Below the pieces are notes generated by a model. That model saw nothing but the letters and a program-made list of their open reading frames with translations, did not search any database and was not told where the DNA came from. A DNA stretch of 64,000 nt from Hemibagrus wyckioides. Taxonomy: Eukaryota > Chordata > Actinopteri > Siluriformes > Bagridae. Shown piece after piece: positions 61,901 through 64,000 of this stretch (position 1 is the stretch's first letter; the number at the start of each line of letters is the position of its first letter). Where the stretch lies: assembly GCF_019097595.1 (NCBI RefSeq), contig NC_080717.1, positions 16,743,336-16,807,335 of the forward strand. Reading direction: 5' to 3'. A program made the position numbers and the translations under genes.

Positions 61901-63720
61901 GATTTTCTTTAACAGATTCTTTTTTAAATGGTGCATTGCAGATATCCTGTCTCATGTTTACATTTCATAATGGGGAAAGACGGATTTATTTATTGTGACA
62001 GTTTTTATTGATATTTTACGGCTATCATTTTGTTCCCAAATGTCACCTCAAAGTAACATAAAAAAAATTTTGATTTAACATATTATAATTGTACATATTG
62101 CATTTGACATTTGATAACGGTCTTTGCCCACGGTCAAAATACAAAGAGGTTGTCTACAGCACATGAAAACCCCCTTTTAAGCCCTGGAGCTTAATATATA
62201 ATTGCTGTTTGGCACTAAACAGTCAGCAAGGTTATGTTACTTTGCGGAATACAAATATATTTTGACTCCATTGATGGATTGGTGAACAAATTGCACTGTA
62301 TGTTTTTGATTGGGAATTTCTATATTTTTATAACCTTCTTGTATGTGGCATAGTATACAGGGTGATTCAAAAGTGTTAGTGCCATTTTTGTGGTGTCAGT
62401 GTCAAAAGACACTGTAATACTCTAGTCGAACCATCCATGTGCAAACTCAAGCTGGTAGCAACTTCACCAAAAATGACAACAGTACTGTAAAGAAAACTGT
62501 AAAGAAAACTGCTGCCAGTATGCTTTAACATTGTTTAATTTTTTTTTTTTTAATCAACCTGTACATGAAGAAGAACGTTTAAAAAATCGAAAGCTTGACA
62601 AGAGGATGAAGTAAAAGTGCTGGAAATATTTATCATGGAAGGCTGAATAGGTAATGCAAAATTTCAGGTCATATGGAGAATTGCTGTGAGCAAAATAAAC
62701 CTGGTGATAATGATCTGTTTGTATTTGTGCATGCTCCAAATTCTGTGTGCAAAACACCTTTATTGTGTCACTTTGCTGTCAGACATTTTATACATCACTT
62801 TTGTTTTCAACATAAAGCAAAATGACTGAACATATTTGTTTGTCTGTCTTTGAGATGTCACATGAGTCTTTTACTGAAATAAGCCTAGTGCTGCCTGTAC
62901 ACACAGGGTATTTATTTTCATATTCTCTCTCAAGATTTTTTAAAAATACAATTGTGAATGTAGGATTACAAATTTATGACGATTATCCCATTTATTATGT
63001 TGCCACATTCTCGGGTATTGTCATATTTTCAGAAACTGCAATCCAGCTTTGCGGGTTTTTTTTGTTTTTGTTTTTTTGCTCCAAGTCTAATCTGGCAGAC
63101 AAGAAAAACTTTAAAATACTTTGGATCATCTGAGGAGAAACCGATTTCTGGGCCAAATGATCTGTTTTACGTATTTTCTTATCACAATGATGCCTCCAGT
63201 AGGTTTGCCGGATATCTGTCAGCAATAGAATCAGACGTTGAGGTAGGTTTCTATCCATGCACGATTCTTTCATAGAATGATTCATCTTGTGCATCCTGAC
63301 CATACACAGTGTACAATCGCTGAGCTATTTTTAAGTGCAAGTTGCTGTGTCCATGCCCACAGATGTTGTTTCTATGCTTAGAGCTGAATGTGTCTCTAAG
63401 TCTGTGGAAGCTGAAATAAATGCATTTTGTGTTTGAACAGCTCTGATAAATAATCCTGTTTCCTTTCATTGCCTACCCATTCACTCTTTTCTTCCCTTAG
63501 GCATCTAATGTACCTTGTCATCCTTTATCTTATTCCTAAAGAATATGAAAAAAAAAATGTAAATAGCGTCTAAAATGATGAGGTGCAGATACCAGGTAAC
63601 ACTGCTATTAATGGCCATGAGCTGTGCACAGTAAAAAAACATAAACCATTTTGCCCATGAGGTTAGGATACATTCCTCAGGTCTGCAAGCATGGATAAGA
63701 AAAATTGGTACTGTAACATT
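61901..63720. other. Sequence downstream of mtnr1a without recognised gene
   Basis: AT-rich; open frames at 62822-63275 show no family likeness. An ACAGGGTGATTCAAAAGTG string at 62359 is of the kind found at mariner-type ends but has no partner here. Confidence 0.5.
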
Positions 63721-63721
63721 T

Positions 63722-63945
63722 CACCTAAATCAACAACATTGACATTTACAGTATTTGGCAGATGCCCTTATCCAGAGCGCTTTACATACATCTTATTTTA
63801 TCCAACTGGGCAGTTAAGGGGTAAGGGCCTTGCTCAGGGACCCAGGGGTGGCAGCATGCAAGTGGAGAGATTTGAGCACACAACCTTCCGCTCTGTCGTT
63901 CAAGGTCCTTACCACCGAGATACTACCCCCAAGATACCACTGATC
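63722..63945 (+). mobile_element. Dispersed teleost repeat (CATTTGGCAGATGCCCTTATCC family), copy 2
   Basis: GACATTTACAGTATTTGGCAGATGCCCTTATCCAGAGCGCTTTACA, then CAACTGGGCAGTTAAGGGGTAAGGGCCTTGCTCAGGGACCCAGGGGTGGCAG and TTTGAGCACACAACCTTCCG. Better preserved than copy 1. The open frame over it is not a gene. Confidence 0.8.
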
Positions 63946-64000
63946 AACCCTACTGGTAGGTTCAGTTCAGAGCTTTATGTTTAAGTGTGACAAAGAAATA

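Overview
This is a teleost (ray-finned fish) genomic window: AT-rich, intron-rich, with long non-coding stretches, many microsatellites and the remains of fish-type DNA transposons, tRNA-derived SINEs and LTR/LINE elements. The dispersed repeats look otophysan (catfish/cyprinid/characin-like), but the species cannot be fixed from sequence alone. Almost all short ORFs are noise. The real coding content is four multi-exon vertebrate genes, rebuilt by hand from splice sites, reading phase and protein similarity.

Layout. About 1-27345, minus strand: mtus1 (microtubule-associated tumour suppressor 1 / ATIP). Its non-coding first exon and CpG-containing promoter lie near 27.3 kb, its large N-terminal exon at 20.5-22.3 kb, middle exons at 19.6, 18.1 and 14.8 kb, and the first coiled-coil exons at 6.1 and 2.3 kb. 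The 3' exons lie outside the window to the left. Two alternative coding first exons can be read: an ATIP1-type start at 12.1 kb, and a very short start at 3.3 kb encoding an N-terminal Met-Gly-Cys acylation motif. 28301-30339, minus: fgl1 (fibrinogen-like 1 / hepassocin), complete, 7 coding exons, 308 aa. 31928-37249, minus: asah1 (acid ceramidase), complete, 14 exons, 391 aa. 37.3-51.3 kb: intergenic, rich in repeats. 51458-61769, plus: mtnr1a (melatonin receptor 1A), two coding exons split by a 9.3 kb intron, 351 aa, with a TATA box and an overlapping E-box region just upstream. 61.8-64 kb: 3' UTR and downstream repeats.

The four genes form no pathway: cytoskeletal scaffold, liver-secreted fibrinogen-domain protein, lysosomal lipid hydrolase and melatonin GPCR. 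Their order is informative. mtus1, fgl1 and asah1 correspond to human 8p22, mtnr1a to human 4q35, so the window spans the old 4/8p linkage. PCM1, which sits between FGL1 and ASAH1 in human, is absent from the 1.6 kb gap here.

I found no CRISPR, phage, operon-like or obviously novel molecular system. The most interesting points are the promoter architecture of mtus1, the synteny junction, a local duplication upstream of mtnr1a and several decayed inserted sequences.
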